A DNA stretch of 39,470 nucleotides from CAZJGG01 sp964545475 (GTDB lineage Bacteria > Bacillota > Clostridia > Lachnospirales > JAISER01): NCBI GenBank assembly GCA_964545475.1, contig CAZJGG010000025.1:1-39470 (forward strand), read 5' to 3'. Of this stretch, positions 15,479-24,718 are shown one piece after another. How positions within the stretch are numbered: the stretch's first letter is position 1; each line of letters starts with the position of its first letter. The notes under the pieces were generated by a model. That model had not been told where the DNA came from and ran no database searches. It saw nothing but the letters and a program-made list of their open reading frames with translations. The position numbers and the translations under genes were made by a program.

Positions 15479-16855
15479 ATGAATATGTTTAACAAAATAT
15501 TAATTGCAAACCGTGGAGAAATTGCGGTGCGTATAATACGTTTGTGTAAGGAAATGGGAATACCAACCGTTGCGGTTTTTTCGGAAGCGGACAGACATGC
15601 GCTACATACACAGCTTGCGGACGAAGCCGTTTGCATAGGCCCTAATAAAGCAGCAGATTCCTATTTAAACATTCAAAATATATTAAGTGCGGCATGTAAT
15701 TTAAAAGCGGAAGCCATTCACCCCGGTTTCGGCTTTTTGGCGGAAAATTCCACCTTTGCCTCTATGTGTAAGGAGTGCAACATTACATTTATTGGCCCAG
15801 ACAGCGAAACCATTGACTTAATGGGTAATAAAGCCAACGCAAGAAAGCTTATGCAAAGCGCAGGAGTGCCTGTTATCCCCGGAAGCGAGGGGCTTATTGA
15901 ATCAACTGACGAAGCTATTGTTCTTGCAAACAGCTACGGCTATCCTGTTATGGTTAAGGCAACAGCCGGCGGTGGAGGCAAAGGCATTCGTATATGTAAT
16001 AACGACGAAGAGCTTGTAAAAAACTTCTCCCAGGCAAAAGCCGAGGCAAAAGCGGCTTTCGGAGACGACGGCGTTTATATGGAAAAAATGCTTATTAATG
16101 CAAGGCATATAGAAGTGCAAATTATTGCTGATAACTTCGGAAACACAGTGCACTTAGGAGAAAGGGACTGCTCTCTTCAAAGAAAAAACCAAAAAATGAT
16201 TGAAGAAGCTCCCTCTGTTGCCCTTGACAATAAACTTAGGGATGAACTTTGCAACGCCGCCGTTAAAGCGGCAAAAGCTGCAAATTACAAAAACGCCGGA
16301 ACAATTGAGTTTTTGTTCGCCCAAGGTAAATTTTACTTTATGGAAATGAACACAAGAATTCAAGTGGAACACCCGGTTACGGAAATGCTTACAGGCATTG
16401 ACATTGTAAAAGAGCAAATAAATATTGCGGCAGGGAATAAGCTTTCTTTCAACCAAAAAGAAGTTACTTTTTCCGGGCACTCCATTGAGTGTAGAATTAA
16501 CGCTGAGGACTGCCAAAGAGGGTTTGCTCCTTCTCCCGGTAGAATTGAATATTTATATATGCCATGCGGAGGAATCGGTCTTAGAGTAGACAGTGCAATT
16601 TACGCCGGGGCTGATATACCGCCGTTTTATGACTCTATGCTTGCGAAAGTTATTGTAAAAGGAGACACACGGCAAGAAGCTATTTCTAAAATGAAAAGAG
16701 CTCTTTCAGAATTGGTAATAACTGGTGTTGAAACAAATGTTGAATTTCATCTTGAAATACTTAACAATATTAAATATAATAGTGGAGAGTTCGATACAAA
16801 ATTTATAGAGAGAGAGATGGCAACGGTACTTAACTCTGATATGGCAAATTTTTGA
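15479..16855 (+). CDS. accC: Acetyl-CoA carboxylase, biotin carboxylase subunit
   Basis: AccC carboxylates the biotin on AccB using ATP and bicarbonate. The 458-aa protein has the N-terminal pre-ATP-grasp domain (KILIANRGEIAVRI), the ATP-grasp lid with the Gly-rich loop TAGGGGKGI (162-170), the ERDCSLQRKNQK segment, and the catalytic EMNTRIQVEHPVTE region (about 288-301). The C-terminal biotin carboxylase domain is complete. The ATG abuts the fabZ stop; a second Met two codons in is an alternative start. A 159-bp non-coding stretch separates it from accD. Confidence 0.96.
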   Translation: MNMFNKILIANRGEIAVRIIRLCKEMGIPTVAVFSEADRHALHTQLADEAVCIGPNKAADSYLNIQNILSAACNLKAEAIHPGFGFLAENSTFASMCKECNITFIGPDSETIDLMGNKANARKLMQSAGVPVIPGSEGLIESTDEAIVLANSYGYPVMVKATAGGGGKGIRICNNDEELVKNFSQAKAEAKAAFGDDGVYMEKMLINARHIEVQIIADNFGNTVHLGERDCSLQRKNQKMIEEAPSVALDNKLRDELCNAAVKAAKAANYKNAGTIEFLFAQGKFYFMEMNTRIQVEHPVTEMLTGIDIVKEQINIAAGNKLSFNQKEVTFSGHSIECRINAEDCQRGFAPSPGRIEYLYMPCGGIGLRVDSAIYAGADIPPFYDSMLAKVIVKGDTRQEAISKMKRALSELVITGVETNVEFHLEILNNIKYNSGEFDTKFIEREMATVLNSDMANF

Positions 16856-17014
16856 GATTTTTCGTACCAGACGAGGAAGTGCAGTGCGCCGCATAATTAC
16901 AAAGTTTTATGAAAGCACGGCACTGACGAAGTATGGGGCGAAAAAGCCAAAAAAGTGCCGTATAGGGAGTTATGTACCGCTGCCAACCGCTCTAATGCTG
17001 AAAGGTTGAAATAA
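16856..17014. other. Non-coding spacer interrupting accC-accD, with a hairpin
   Basis: The only gap above 100 bp inside the fab/acc operon. It contains CGGCACT (16919-16925) and AGTGCCG (16954-16960), a perfect 7-bp inverted repeat with an inner GGGGC...GCC pairing, plus GTGCAGTGCGCCGC. No U-tract and no convincing ORF are present. It ends just before the accD ATG. It could be a remnant of a small repeat element or an RNA processing site. Confidence 0.5.
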
Positions 17015-17866
17015 ATGAACCTTTTTAAAAAGAAAAAGTACGTGCCTTTAACCGTTAAACCGACCGTTTCCGGCAAAGAGCCTAACGTTCCAGACGGCTT
17101 ATGGGTTAAGTGTGCAAAATGCAATAAAACTATTTATTCAAAGGATTTGGGGGATTATAAGATATGCCCCCATTGCAAGTTTTGCTTTAGGCTTTCTGCA
17201 ACGGAGCGAATTGAGCTTACGGCAGACAGCGAAAGTTTTGTTGAATTTGACAGGGAAATGACGGCTAAAAACCCTCTTTCTTATCCTGATTATGAGAAAA
17301 AAATTGGAAGCCTTTCAAAAGCCCTTAATATTAGGGATGCCGTTATATGCGGCAAATGCGAAATTAATGGTGAGCCTACCGCAATAGCCGCAATGGACGG
17401 CAATTTTATTATGGGTAGTATGGGTTCTGTAGTCGGAGAAAAGCTTACCCGGCTTTTTGAATATGCCGCAGAACAAAAACTCCCGGTTGTTGTGTTTACA
17501 GTTTCCGGCGGCGCAAGAATGCAAGAGGGCATTGTTTCTCTTATGCAAATGGCAAAAGTAAGTGCGGCGGTTAAGCGCCATTCCAACAAAGGGCTTTTGT
17601 ATATAACTGTAATAACAGACCCTACAACAGGGGGAGTTACGGCATCTTTTGCTATGCTCGGGGATATTATTCTTTCAGAGCCGGGGGCAACCGTGGGTTT
17701 TGCCGGGCGCAGAGTTATTGAGCAGACCATTAAGCAAACACTTCCCCAAGATTTTCAAACGGCGGAATTTACCCTTGACCACGGCTTTATTGACAAAATT
17801 GTTGTGAGGCAGGAAATGAAAGATGTAATCGGCAAAATTTTAAAACTTCACAGCGGGAGGAATTGA
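17015..17866 (+). CDS. accD: Acetyl-CoA carboxylase, carboxyltransferase beta subunit
   Basis: AccD with AccA transfers the carboxyl group from biotin to acetyl-CoA. The 283-aa protein carries the N-terminal zinc ribbon C33-x2-C36-x14-C51-x2-C54 and the crotonase-type CoA carboxyltransferase fold with VSGGARMQEG and the GGVTASFAMLGD segment. Length is normal. It ends 1 bp before accA. Confidence 0.96.
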   Translation: MNLFKKKKYVPLTVKPTVSGKEPNVPDGLWVKCAKCNKTIYSKDLGDYKICPHCKFCFRLSATERIELTADSESFVEFDREMTAKNPLSYPDYEKKIGSLSKALNIRDAVICGKCEINGEPTAIAAMDGNFIMGSMGSVVGEKLTRLFEYAAEQKLPVVVFTVSGGARMQEGIVSLMQMAKVSAAVKRHSNKGLLYITVITDPTTGGVTASFAMLGDIILSEPGATVGFAGRRVIEQTIKQTLPQDFQTAEFTLDHGFIDKIVVRQEMKDVIGKILKLHSGRN

Positions 17867-17867
17867 T

Positions 17868-18674
17868 ATGTCCGGCGCATATGACAAAGTAATAATTGCA
17901 AGACGGGTTACAAGACCTACTGCGCTTTCTTATATTAACGCTATTTTTGAAGATTTTATAGAGCTTCACGGTGACAGGGTTTTTAAAGATGATAAAGCCG
18001 TTGTGGGAGGGATTGCCCTTTTTAACGGTAAACCTGTTACTGTAGTGGGTATTCAAAAAGGGGCAACGCTTGAAGAAAATATTGAAAGAAACTTCGGAAG
18101 CCCACACCCGGAAGGATATAGAAAAGCATTACGGCTTATGAAACAGGCGGAAAAATTTAACCGCCCTGTTATTTTGTTTGTAAACACAACTGGGGCGTAT
18201 TGTGGCATTGGTGCGGAAGAGCGAGGGCAAGGCGAAGCTATTGCAAGAAATTTATATGAAATGAGCGATTTAAAAGTTCCTATAATTTCATTTATAATCG
18301 GCGAGGGCGGAAGCGGCGGTGCGCTTGCTCTTGCCGTTTGCGACAAGCTTTATATGCTTACAAATTCTGTTTATTCAATACTTTCTCCCGAGGGTTTTGC
18401 CAGCATTTTATGGAGAGATGCCTCCAGAGCGGCGGAAGCGGCGGATTTTATGAAAATGACGGCTCATGACTTGCTGGGGCTTAATATCATAGACGGCATA
18501 ATTGACGAACCAGAAAACGGCGCTGAAAATGATTTTGACAACATTGCGGCTGAAATGAAAAAAACTATAGAAACTGAACTGGAAACTCTTTTGGAAATGA
18601 GCATACAAGAACTTTTAAACGGCAGATATGAAAGATTCCGTAAATTTGGGGAATATTATTCTCCAGAGGTATAG
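17868..18674 (+). CDS. accA: Acetyl-CoA carboxylase, carboxyltransferase alpha subunit
   Basis: The alpha half of the carboxyltransferase, 268 aa, slightly shorter than the E. coli protein as is common in Bacillota. The IELHGDR motif (about 24-30), the substrate region FVNTTGAYCGIGAEERGQ and the GEGGSGGALALAVCD oxyanion/CoA-binding segment are intact. The SD GGGAGG lies in the 3' end of accD and the genes are 1 bp apart. It is the last recognised fatty acid gene of the operon; a lipoprotein gene follows after 2 bp. Confidence 0.96.
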   Translation: MSGAYDKVIIARRVTRPTALSYINAIFEDFIELHGDRVFKDDKAVVGGIALFNGKPVTVVGIQKGATLEENIERNFGSPHPEGYRKALRLMKQAEKFNRPVILFVNTTGAYCGIGAEERGQGEAIARNLYEMSDLKVPIISFIIGEGGSGGALALAVCDKLYMLTNSVYSILSPEGFASILWRDASRAAEAADFMKMTAHDLLGLNIIDGIIDEPENGAENDFDNIAAEMKKTIETELETLLEMSIQELLNGRYERFRKFGEYYSPEV

Positions 18675-18676
18675 GT

Positions 18677-19270
18677 ATGAAAAAAATATTGCTTTTCATA
18701 GTTATAATTATATGGGTTTTTTGTGTTGCTTGTTCTAAAGAAGTACAGTATAAAAACTCTTTAACTAAAGTTGAAATTAGCAATGATGAAAGCGAAATTA
18801 ATAGATTATTCGAAAATGTAGTGGTTAACGGAATATATGATATTTATGAATATTCCTTTACGGACGAAGTTTCTTATATTGAGATATGGCTGGACGAATA
18901 TGTAAATGGGGAAAAACTTCCACAGGTTGTGGATTTTAAATCCCAATTAAACGCCAATAAAGGCTTAATTATGCTTTATATTGATAAAGACAGCGGAGTG
19001 TTGAAAATTGCTATAAGCAGCGACGGACAAACCCTGCTGCAAAAATATAATTTAAGTGAGTTTAATGAGAAGTTTTCAAATGCAACGTCAGTTATAAGAC
19101 CTGCCGGAACAAACCAAATATTACTCGGTTTTGAAAGTAATCTTTTAACGAATATATTTAAAGAGGGTAATTACAGTTTCGGTACAGGTTCAAACTATAG
19201 TGAGAACCAAGAATATTTAAAAGATTTTCCATATATAAGTTTTTTGAATGTAAAATTTAATGAAGAATAA
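18677..19270 (+). CDS. Putative lipoprotein of unknown function
   Basis: A 197-aa protein I do not recognise. The N terminus has two lysines, a hydrophobic stretch (4-18) and VAC at 17-19, a plausible lipobox with Cys19 as the lipidated residue, so it is probably tethered outside the membrane. The rest is acidic and soluble, with no repeats or obvious motif. It starts 2 bp after the accA stop and its own stop lies 13 bp before pth, so it is cotranscribed with fatty acid genes. That may hint at an envelope role, but the link is positional only. Confidence 0.75.
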   Translation: MKKILLFIVIIIWVFCVACSKEVQYKNSLTKVEISNDESEINRLFENVVVNGIYDIYEYSFTDEVSYIEIWLDEYVNGEKLPQVVDFKSQLNANKGLIMLYIDKDSGVLKIAISSDGQTLLQKYNLSEFNEKFSNATSVIRPAGTNQILLGFESNLLTNIFKEGNYSFGTGSNYSENQEYLKDFPYISFLNVKFNEE

Positions 19271-19283
19271 AGGGCGTGATTTG

Positions 19284-19862
19284 ATGCGTGTAATCATAGG
19301 CCTTGGCAACCCCGAGAGGGATTATAAAGGCACACGCCACAACGTGGGCTTTGAAGCGGTCAACAAGCTTGCCTACGACCATAACATAGAATTTAATAAA
19401 GCAAAACATAGAGCCCACATAGCCGAAGGTAGCATATGTGGGCATAAAGTCATGCTTGTAAAACCCCAAACATTTATGAATTTAAGCGGAGAAAGTGTAC
19501 GGGAAATTTTGCAGTTTTACAAGCTTTCTCCCCAAGATATTATTGTTATTTACGACGATATTGACCTGGATGTTGGAAGCATAAGGGTGCGGCTTAAAGG
19601 CAGCGCCGGAGGGCAAAACGGTATGAGAAACATTATTTATCAGCTTGAATCTGACGAATTTATAAGGGTTAGAATAGGCATTGGCGAAAAACCGCCTAAA
19701 TGGGATTTGGCAGATTATGTTTTAAGCCGTTTTAAGCCGGAGGAACAGGAAGCAATTGTTGACGGTATTACAAAGGCAACAGACGCCGTGGAAATTATAA
19801 TTAAAAACGGCGTAAATGACGCTATGAACAAGTATAACTTAAAGAAAGAACCGAAGGTGTAA
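19284..19862 (+). CDS. pth: Peptidyl-tRNA hydrolase
   Basis: Pth recycles peptidyl-tRNAs that drop off the ribosome. The protein is 192 aa from ATG 19284 (MRVIIGLGNP); an upstream in-frame ATG overlaps the lipoprotein gene and would add eight atypical residues. Conserved catalytic residues are visible: His19 in GTRHNVGF, Asn66 in PQTFMNLSG, Asp91/92 in YDDIDL, Asn112 in GGQNGMRN. It is followed 2 bp later by mfd, the conserved pth-mfd (spoVC-mfd) arrangement of Bacillota. Confidence 0.96.
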   Translation: MRVIIGLGNPERDYKGTRHNVGFEAVNKLAYDHNIEFNKAKHRAHIAEGSICGHKVMLVKPQTFMNLSGESVREILQFYKLSPQDIIVIYDDIDLDVGSIRVRLKGSAGGQNGMRNIIYQLESDEFIRVRIGIGEKPPKWDLADYVLSRFKPEEQEAIVDGITKATDAVEIIIKNGVNDAMNKYNLKKEPKV

Positions 19863-19864
19863 CC

Positions 19865-22800
19865 GTGGAATTGACATCTAAACTTGAAAGCTTTTCGACA
19901 ATTGCAGGGTGTATTCAGAAAGGAAAAACCCCTGTTTTAGCAACAGGGGTTATAGATTCTCAAAAAAACCATTTAACCGCCGAAATTTTAAAACGTTTCA
20001 AAAAGACTGCTATTGTTGTAACTCATAACGCTGTTGCGGCAAAGGAAATTGCGGAGGATTTGAAGTTTTTATCTGAAAATGAAGTTTGCTTATACCCATC
20101 TAAAGATATAATTTTTTATAATGCGGATGTTCAAAGTAAAAGCCTTACTAAGCAAAGGCTTAATATTTTAGATGCCCTTTCCGAAAACAAAGAAGCGGCA
20201 ATTATTGTATTATCTGTGGAAGCTCTTTTTGATAAGCTAACACCTATGGAAATGTTTAAAAAATCCATCCTTAACGTTGAGGTTGGGGACGAGATTTCTA
20301 TTAGAGCGGTTCAGGAGCATCTTGTTTCAAAAGGTTATGAGCATTCCGAACTTGTTGAGGGCGCAGGGCAGTTTGCCGTCCGAGGCGGCATTGTAGATAT
20401 ATTTACACCGTCTTACGATTACCCCGTTAGAATTGAGTTTTGGGGAGACGAAATTGACTCTATCCGATTTATAGATACAATTACCCAGCGTTCAATGGAT
20501 AAAGTTGAAACGATAAGGATTATTCCCATGACAGAGCTTGACGAAAGCTTAAAACATGATGGGGGAGTATCTTTATTTAATTATTTGCCAGAGGATTCCA
20601 TCGTTTTTTTCGACGAGCCAAATAAAATTGGGGAACATGCAAAGAGCGTAACCGCAGAGTATAATGAAAGTGTTCAAAACCGCATATTAAAAGGGATTAT
20701 TCAAACAGAAGAAGCTAAGCTTATTTTTTCTTACGGAGACATTTTGTCTTTCTCTTCCGGCTTTAAAACAGTTTTATACACTTTAATGACACAAAATATA
20801 AAAGACTTCACAATTAAAGAAATTGTAAACTTTTCAGTAAAATCCGTTGCGGCGTTAAGGCAGCGGTTTGATTTGTTGTTGGAAGATTTAAAGTTTTATG
20901 TAAATAATCATTATAAAGTTGTTATCGTTTCTGCTTCTCAAACAAGAGGGCAAAGGCTTACGGAAGAAATAAGGCAAGCAGGATTTTCTGCTAGGTATGT
21001 TCATGAGATAACAGAAATTCCTGCCGGAACAATATTAATAACAGAGGGAAGCCTGCACAAAGGCTTTGAATACCAGCATATAAACCTTGTTTATTTTACA
21101 GACAGGGAGCTTTACGGCGACGACAAAAAGAAAAAGAAACATTACAAAAAAAGAAGCGGTCAAAAAATTGACAGCTTTACAGATTTAAAAATCGGCGATT
21201 ATATTGTTCACGACAACCACGGTATAGGCATTTACCGAGGTATTGAGCAAATTGTTACAGACGGAATCGGCAAAGATTATTTAAAGCTTTCTTATTCCGA
21301 CGGCGGTAATTTATATGTTCCTACAAGCCAAATGGATATGATTCAAAAATATATTGGCGGCGATTCTGTTAAATTAAAGTTAAACAAGCTTGGTGGCGCA
21401 GATTGGGCAAAGGCTAAAGCTAAAACAAGAAAAGCCGTTGAGGTTGTGGCGTCGGAACTTATTGAACTTTATGCCAAAAGGCAGGAAGCAAATGGGTATG
21501 CTTTTGGACCTGATACTATTTGGCAAAAAGAATTTGAGGAAATGTTTCCTTTTGACGAAACGGAAGATCAGCTTAACGCAATTGTGGACACTAAAAAGGA
21601 CATGGAGTCCGGCAGGGTTATGGACAGGCTTATTTGCGGAGACGTTGGTTACGGAAAAACGGAGGTTGCAATACGGGCGGCATTTAAAGCGGCACAGGAC
21701 GGCAAACAAGTCGCCGTTTTAGTACCGACAACTATTTTAGCCCAACAGCATTACAACACACTTGTTGAAAGATTAAAAGATTATCCTGTAACAATTGAAA
21801 TGCTTTCACGGTTTCGCACGGACAAGCAACAAATGGAATCTTTGTCTCGTCTTGAAAAGGGTACTGCCGATATTGTTATAGGTACTCATAGACTGCTTTC
21901 TAAAGACGTTAAATTTAAGGATTTAGGGCTGTTAATTGTAGACGAGGAACAACGTTTCGGAGTTAATCATAAAGAGAAAATGAAGAAATTTAAAGAGACT
22001 GTAGACGTTTTAACTTTAACAGCGACACCAATTCCACGAACCCTTCATATGAGCCTTACAGGTATAAGAGATATGAGTATTTTGGAAGAGCCTCCCCACG
22101 AAAGACAGCCTATTCAAACATACGTTATGGAATATAACGAAGAGTTTGTTAAAGACGCTATATACAGAGAAATAAGCCGTGACGGACAGGTTTATTATTT
22201 ATATAACAGAGTAAGAAATATTTCAGAAGTTGCAGCTAAAATTTCCAAACTTGTGCCAGATGCTACAATTGCTTATGCCCACGGGCAAATGAGCGAGCGT
22301 GAGCTTGAAAACATTATGGTGGACTTTATAAACGGCGCAATTCAAGTGTTAGTTTGTACAACTATTATTGAAACGGGTCTTGATATTTCAAACGCTAATA
22401 CTATAATAATTCACGATGCGGATTACATGGGTCTTTCCCAGCTTTATCAGCTTAGAGGGCGAGTTGGGCGGTCTAACAGGCAGGCGTATGCTTATTTAAT
22501 GTATAGGCGTGACAAAGTTTTACCGGAAGTTGCTGAAAAAAGGTTGCAGGCAATACGTGAATTTACTGAATTTGGTTCTGGTTTTAGAATTGCCATGAGA
22601 GATATGGAAATAAGAGGCGCCGGGAATTTATTCGGCGGAGAACAGCATGGACATATGGATGCAGTTGGTTATGATATGTATTGCAAAATTTTAGCAGAGG
22701 TTATTAGCGAAATAAAAGACGAAGTTAAATTTGACGAGTTTGAAACTTCTGTTGATATAAATATTAACGCAAATATTCCTAATTTTTATATTAAAGATGA

Positions 22801-23179
22801 AGCCCAAAAGCTTGAGATGTATAAAAAAATATCCCTTATTAGAAATATTAAGGATTATTATGATGTTCAGGAAGAGCTTGAGGACCGTTTTGGTACAATT
22901 ATTCAAAGCGTGCAAAACCTTTTGGATATTGCTCTTTTAAAGGCTTGCGCTCATAAAGCGGATATAGCGGAAATAAGGCATAAAGGCAACGACATTGTAT
23001 TATATTTCAGACATGATGCTAAAGCTGACGTTAATAAAATTATGCAGGCTGTTAGCGATAATGCTGATAAAATTCTATTTAAGGCAGGCGTTAAGCCGTG
23101 CCTAGTGTATGGCCTGGTTCATGAAAAAATTGGTGCGGATTTTGAAGTTTTACGAGAAATATTGAAACAAATGACATGA
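19865..23179 (+). CDS. mfd: Transcription-repair coupling factor
   Basis: Mfd removes RNA polymerase stalled at lesions and recruits UvrA. The 1104-aa protein has the UvrB-like N-terminal domains, the RNA-polymerase-interacting CarD-like domain (about 435-510, FTDLKIGDYIVHDNHGIGIY), and the RecG-like translocase with Walker A GDVGYGKTE (about 592-600) and DEEQ box (about 691). The TRG-type RGRVGRSNRQAYAY segment and the C-terminal TRCF domain that masks the UvrA-binding site complete it. The start is GTG with GAAGGTG upstream, 2 bp after the pth stop. Basic KKKKKHYKKR precedes the CarD-like domain. Confidence 0.96.
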   Translation: MELTSKLESFSTIAGCIQKGKTPVLATGVIDSQKNHLTAEILKRFKKTAIVVTHNAVAAKEIAEDLKFLSENEVCLYPSKDIIFYNADVQSKSLTKQRLNILDALSENKEAAIIVLSVEALFDKLTPMEMFKKSILNVEVGDEISIRAVQEHLVSKGYEHSELVEGAGQFAVRGGIVDIFTPSYDYPVRIEFWGDEIDSIRFIDTITQRSMDKVETIRIIPMTELDESLKHDGGVSLFNYLPEDSIVFFDEPNKIGEHAKSVTAEYNESVQNRILKGIIQTEEAKLIFSYGDILSFSSGFKTVLYTLMTQNIKDFTIKEIVNFSVKSVAALRQRFDLLLEDLKFYVNNHYKVVIVSASQTRGQRLTEEIRQAGFSARYVHEITEIPAGTILITEGSLHKGFEYQHINLVYFTDRELYGDDKKKKKHYKKRSGQKIDSFTDLKIGDYIVHDNHGIGIYRGIEQIVTDGIGKDYLKLSYSDGGNLYVPTSQMDMIQKYIGGDSVKLKLNKLGGADWAKAKAKTRKAVEVVASELIELYAKRQEANGYAFGPDTIWQKEFEEMFPFDETEDQLNAIVDTKKDMESGRVMDRLICGDVGYGKTEVAIRAAFKAAQDGKQVAVLVPTTILAQQHYNTLVERLKDYPVTIEMLSRFRTDKQQMESLSRLEKGTADIVIGTHRLLSKDVKFKDLGLLIVDEEQRFGVNHKEKMKKFKETVDVLTLTATPIPRTLHMSLTGIRDMSILEEPPHERQPIQTYVMEYNEEFVKDAIYREISRDGQVYYLYNRVRNISEVAAKISKLVPDATIAYAHGQMSERELENIMVDFINGAIQVLVCTTIIETGLDISNANTIIIHDADYMGLSQLYQLRGRVGRSNRQAYAYLMYRRDKVLPEVAEKRLQAIREFTEFGSGFRIAMRDMEIRGAGNLFGGEQHGHMDAVGYDMYCKILAEVISEIKDEVKFDEFETSVDININANIPNFYIKDEAQKLEMYKKISLIRNIKDYYDVQEELEDRFGTIIQSVQNLLDIALLKACAHKADIAEIRHKGNDIVLYFRHDAKADVNKIMQAVSDNADKILFKAGVKPCLVYGLVHEKIGADFEVLREILKQMT

Positions 23180-23186
23180 GGTGCTT

Positions 23187-23963
23187 ATGAATAAGCTTGA
23201 AGTATTAAAAAGTAATATATATAATTTAAATAAAGTTTGCGTTGCCTTTTCTGGTGGCGTTGATTCTACATTTTTGCTGAAAGTTTGTAAAGATACTTTG
23301 GGAGATAACGTTTTGGCTATTATCGCTAACGGGCTTATGCTTCCTCAAAGGGAATTTAATGAAGCAGTTAAAACTGCAAAAGAAATCGGCGTTAATTATT
23401 ATGTTATTGAGGCTGATGTTTTAGCTGTTAAGGAATTTAAGGAAAACCATAAATTGCGGTGTTATCATTGCAAAAAAAATATATTTTCACAAATAATTGA
23501 AAAGGCAAAAGAAATGGGATACCCATATGTTTTAGACGGCAAAAATGCCGACGACAACGGAGCTTACCGCCCAGGGCAAAAAGCCACAGCAGAGCTTGGG
23601 GTTGTAAGCCCATTAAGCGATGCAGGGCTTACAAAACAGGAAATAAGAGATTTTAGCAAACAGCTTTGTCTTAAAACATGGGACAAACCGGCAAACGCCT
23701 GCCTTGCAACAAGGCTTCCCTATGATACGACGTTATCAGAGGAACTGCTTAAAAGAATAGAAAAATGTGAGGATATTCTAAACGATGAGGGTATTACCGG
23801 AGGCAGGGCAAGAGTTCACGGTGATATTTTAAGGTTGGAGCTTAACAAAAAGGATTTTAATAATATTGTAAGTAATGAAATCTTAATTAAGAAAATAAAA
23901 GAGATTGGCTTTAAATATATAACTTTGGATTTAGAAGGCTTTAGAAGCGGGAGTATGGACTAA
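23187..23963 (+). CDS. larE: ATP-dependent sacrificial sulfur transferase
   Basis: LarE donates sulfur to the pyridinium carboxylates during synthesis of the nickel-pincer nucleotide cofactor of lactate racemase. The 258-aa protein has the PP-loop SGGVDST (22-28), the RCYHCKK motif (91-97) and Cys172 in PANACLATR. Cys172 corresponds to the Cys that becomes dehydroalanine in Lactobacillus plantarum LarE. ATG 23187 was chosen over the GTG at 23181, which lies only 1 bp after the mfd stop and lacks a separate SD. It overlaps larB by 1 bp. Confidence 0.92.
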   Translation: MNKLEVLKSNIYNLNKVCVAFSGGVDSTFLLKVCKDTLGDNVLAIIANGLMLPQREFNEAVKTAKEIGVNYYVIEADVLAVKEFKENHKLRCYHCKKNIFSQIIEKAKEMGYPYVLDGKNADDNGAYRPGQKATAELGVVSPLSDAGLTKQEIRDFSKQLCLKTWDKPANACLATRLPYDTTLSEELLKRIEKCEDILNDEGITGGRARVHGDILRLELNKKDFNNIVSNEILIKKIKEIGFKYITLDLEGFRSGSMD

Positions 23964-24718
23964 TGGATATAAAGATGTTACTGCAAAGCGTTAAAAACGG
24001 CGATATAACCATAGAAGAAGCTGAAAGTAAAATTAAATATAAGCCTTTTGATGACGGGCTCTCTTACGCTACAATTGATTACCACAGAGAGCTTAGAAAC
24101 GGCTGCCCTGAGGTTATTTATTGCGAAGGCAAGCAGCCGGAGCATCTTGAAGGAATAATTAAAAATATGAAAAGCAATGAGGCTAAAAATATTTTAGCTA
24201 CAAGAGCCGGGGCAGAAGCTGCCGAAATAATTAAGTCTGTTTACCCAGAAGCAAAATATTATAGAAATGCCCGAATTGTTATTATTGAAAATGAACCTTT
24301 CGCCAAAAACAGAGGTAAAATTTTAGTGGTTACAGGGGGCACAAGCGATATTGCTGTTTCAGAGGAAGCAGCTTTAACAGCTGAATTTTTGGGAAACAAT
24401 GTTGAAAGGCTTTACGACGTTGGTGTTGCCGGCATACATAGGCTTTTGGGAAAGCTGGACATGCTTAAAGACGCTAACGTTGTTATTTGCGTTGCAGGGA
24501 TGGAAGGTGCTTTAGCAAGCGTTGTTGGTGGGCTTACGGATAAGCCTGTTGTTGCTGTTCCTACCAGCGTTGGGTATGGTGCAAATTTTGGCGGAGTTGC
24601 CGCTCTTTTAAGTATGCTTAACAGCTGTGCCAGCGGCGTTGGGGTTGTTAATATTGACAACGGATTTGGGGCAGGGTATTTGGCTCATAATATTAATAAA
24701 TTAGGCGGAATGTTGTAA
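23963..24718 (+). CDS. larB: Nicotinic acid adenine dinucleotide carboxylase/hydrolase
   Basis: LarB carboxylates the pyridinium ring of NaAD and hydrolyses the phosphoanhydride, the first step of nickel-pincer nucleotide synthesis. The 251-aa protein has the PurE-like (AIR carboxylase) domain from about 118, with VVTGGTSDI and AGMEGALASVVGG. Cys222 in LNSCASG fits the LarB Cys (221 in L. plantarum) that attacks the nicotinamide ring. The terminal NGFGAG is conserved. The start overlaps the larE stop by one base. larC follows after a 444-bp spacer; larA is not in the window. Confidence 0.93.
   Translation: MDIKMLLQSVKNGDITIEEAESKIKYKPFDDGLSYATIDYHRELRNGCPEVIYCEGKQPEHLEGIIKNMKSNEAKNILATRAGAEAAEIIKSVYPEAKYYRNARIVIIENEPFAKNRGKILVVTGGTSDIAVSEEAALTAEFLGNNVERLYDVGVAGIHRLLGKLDMLKDANVVICVAGMEGALASVVGGLTDKPVVAVPTSVGYGANFGGVAALLSMLNSCASGVGVVNIDNGFGAGYLAHNINKLGGML

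Noticed and set aside
17290..17730. 146-aa minus-strand frame across accD
   Set aside because: Lies entirely within accD, whose zinc ribbon and catalytic motifs are clear, and has no independent support.
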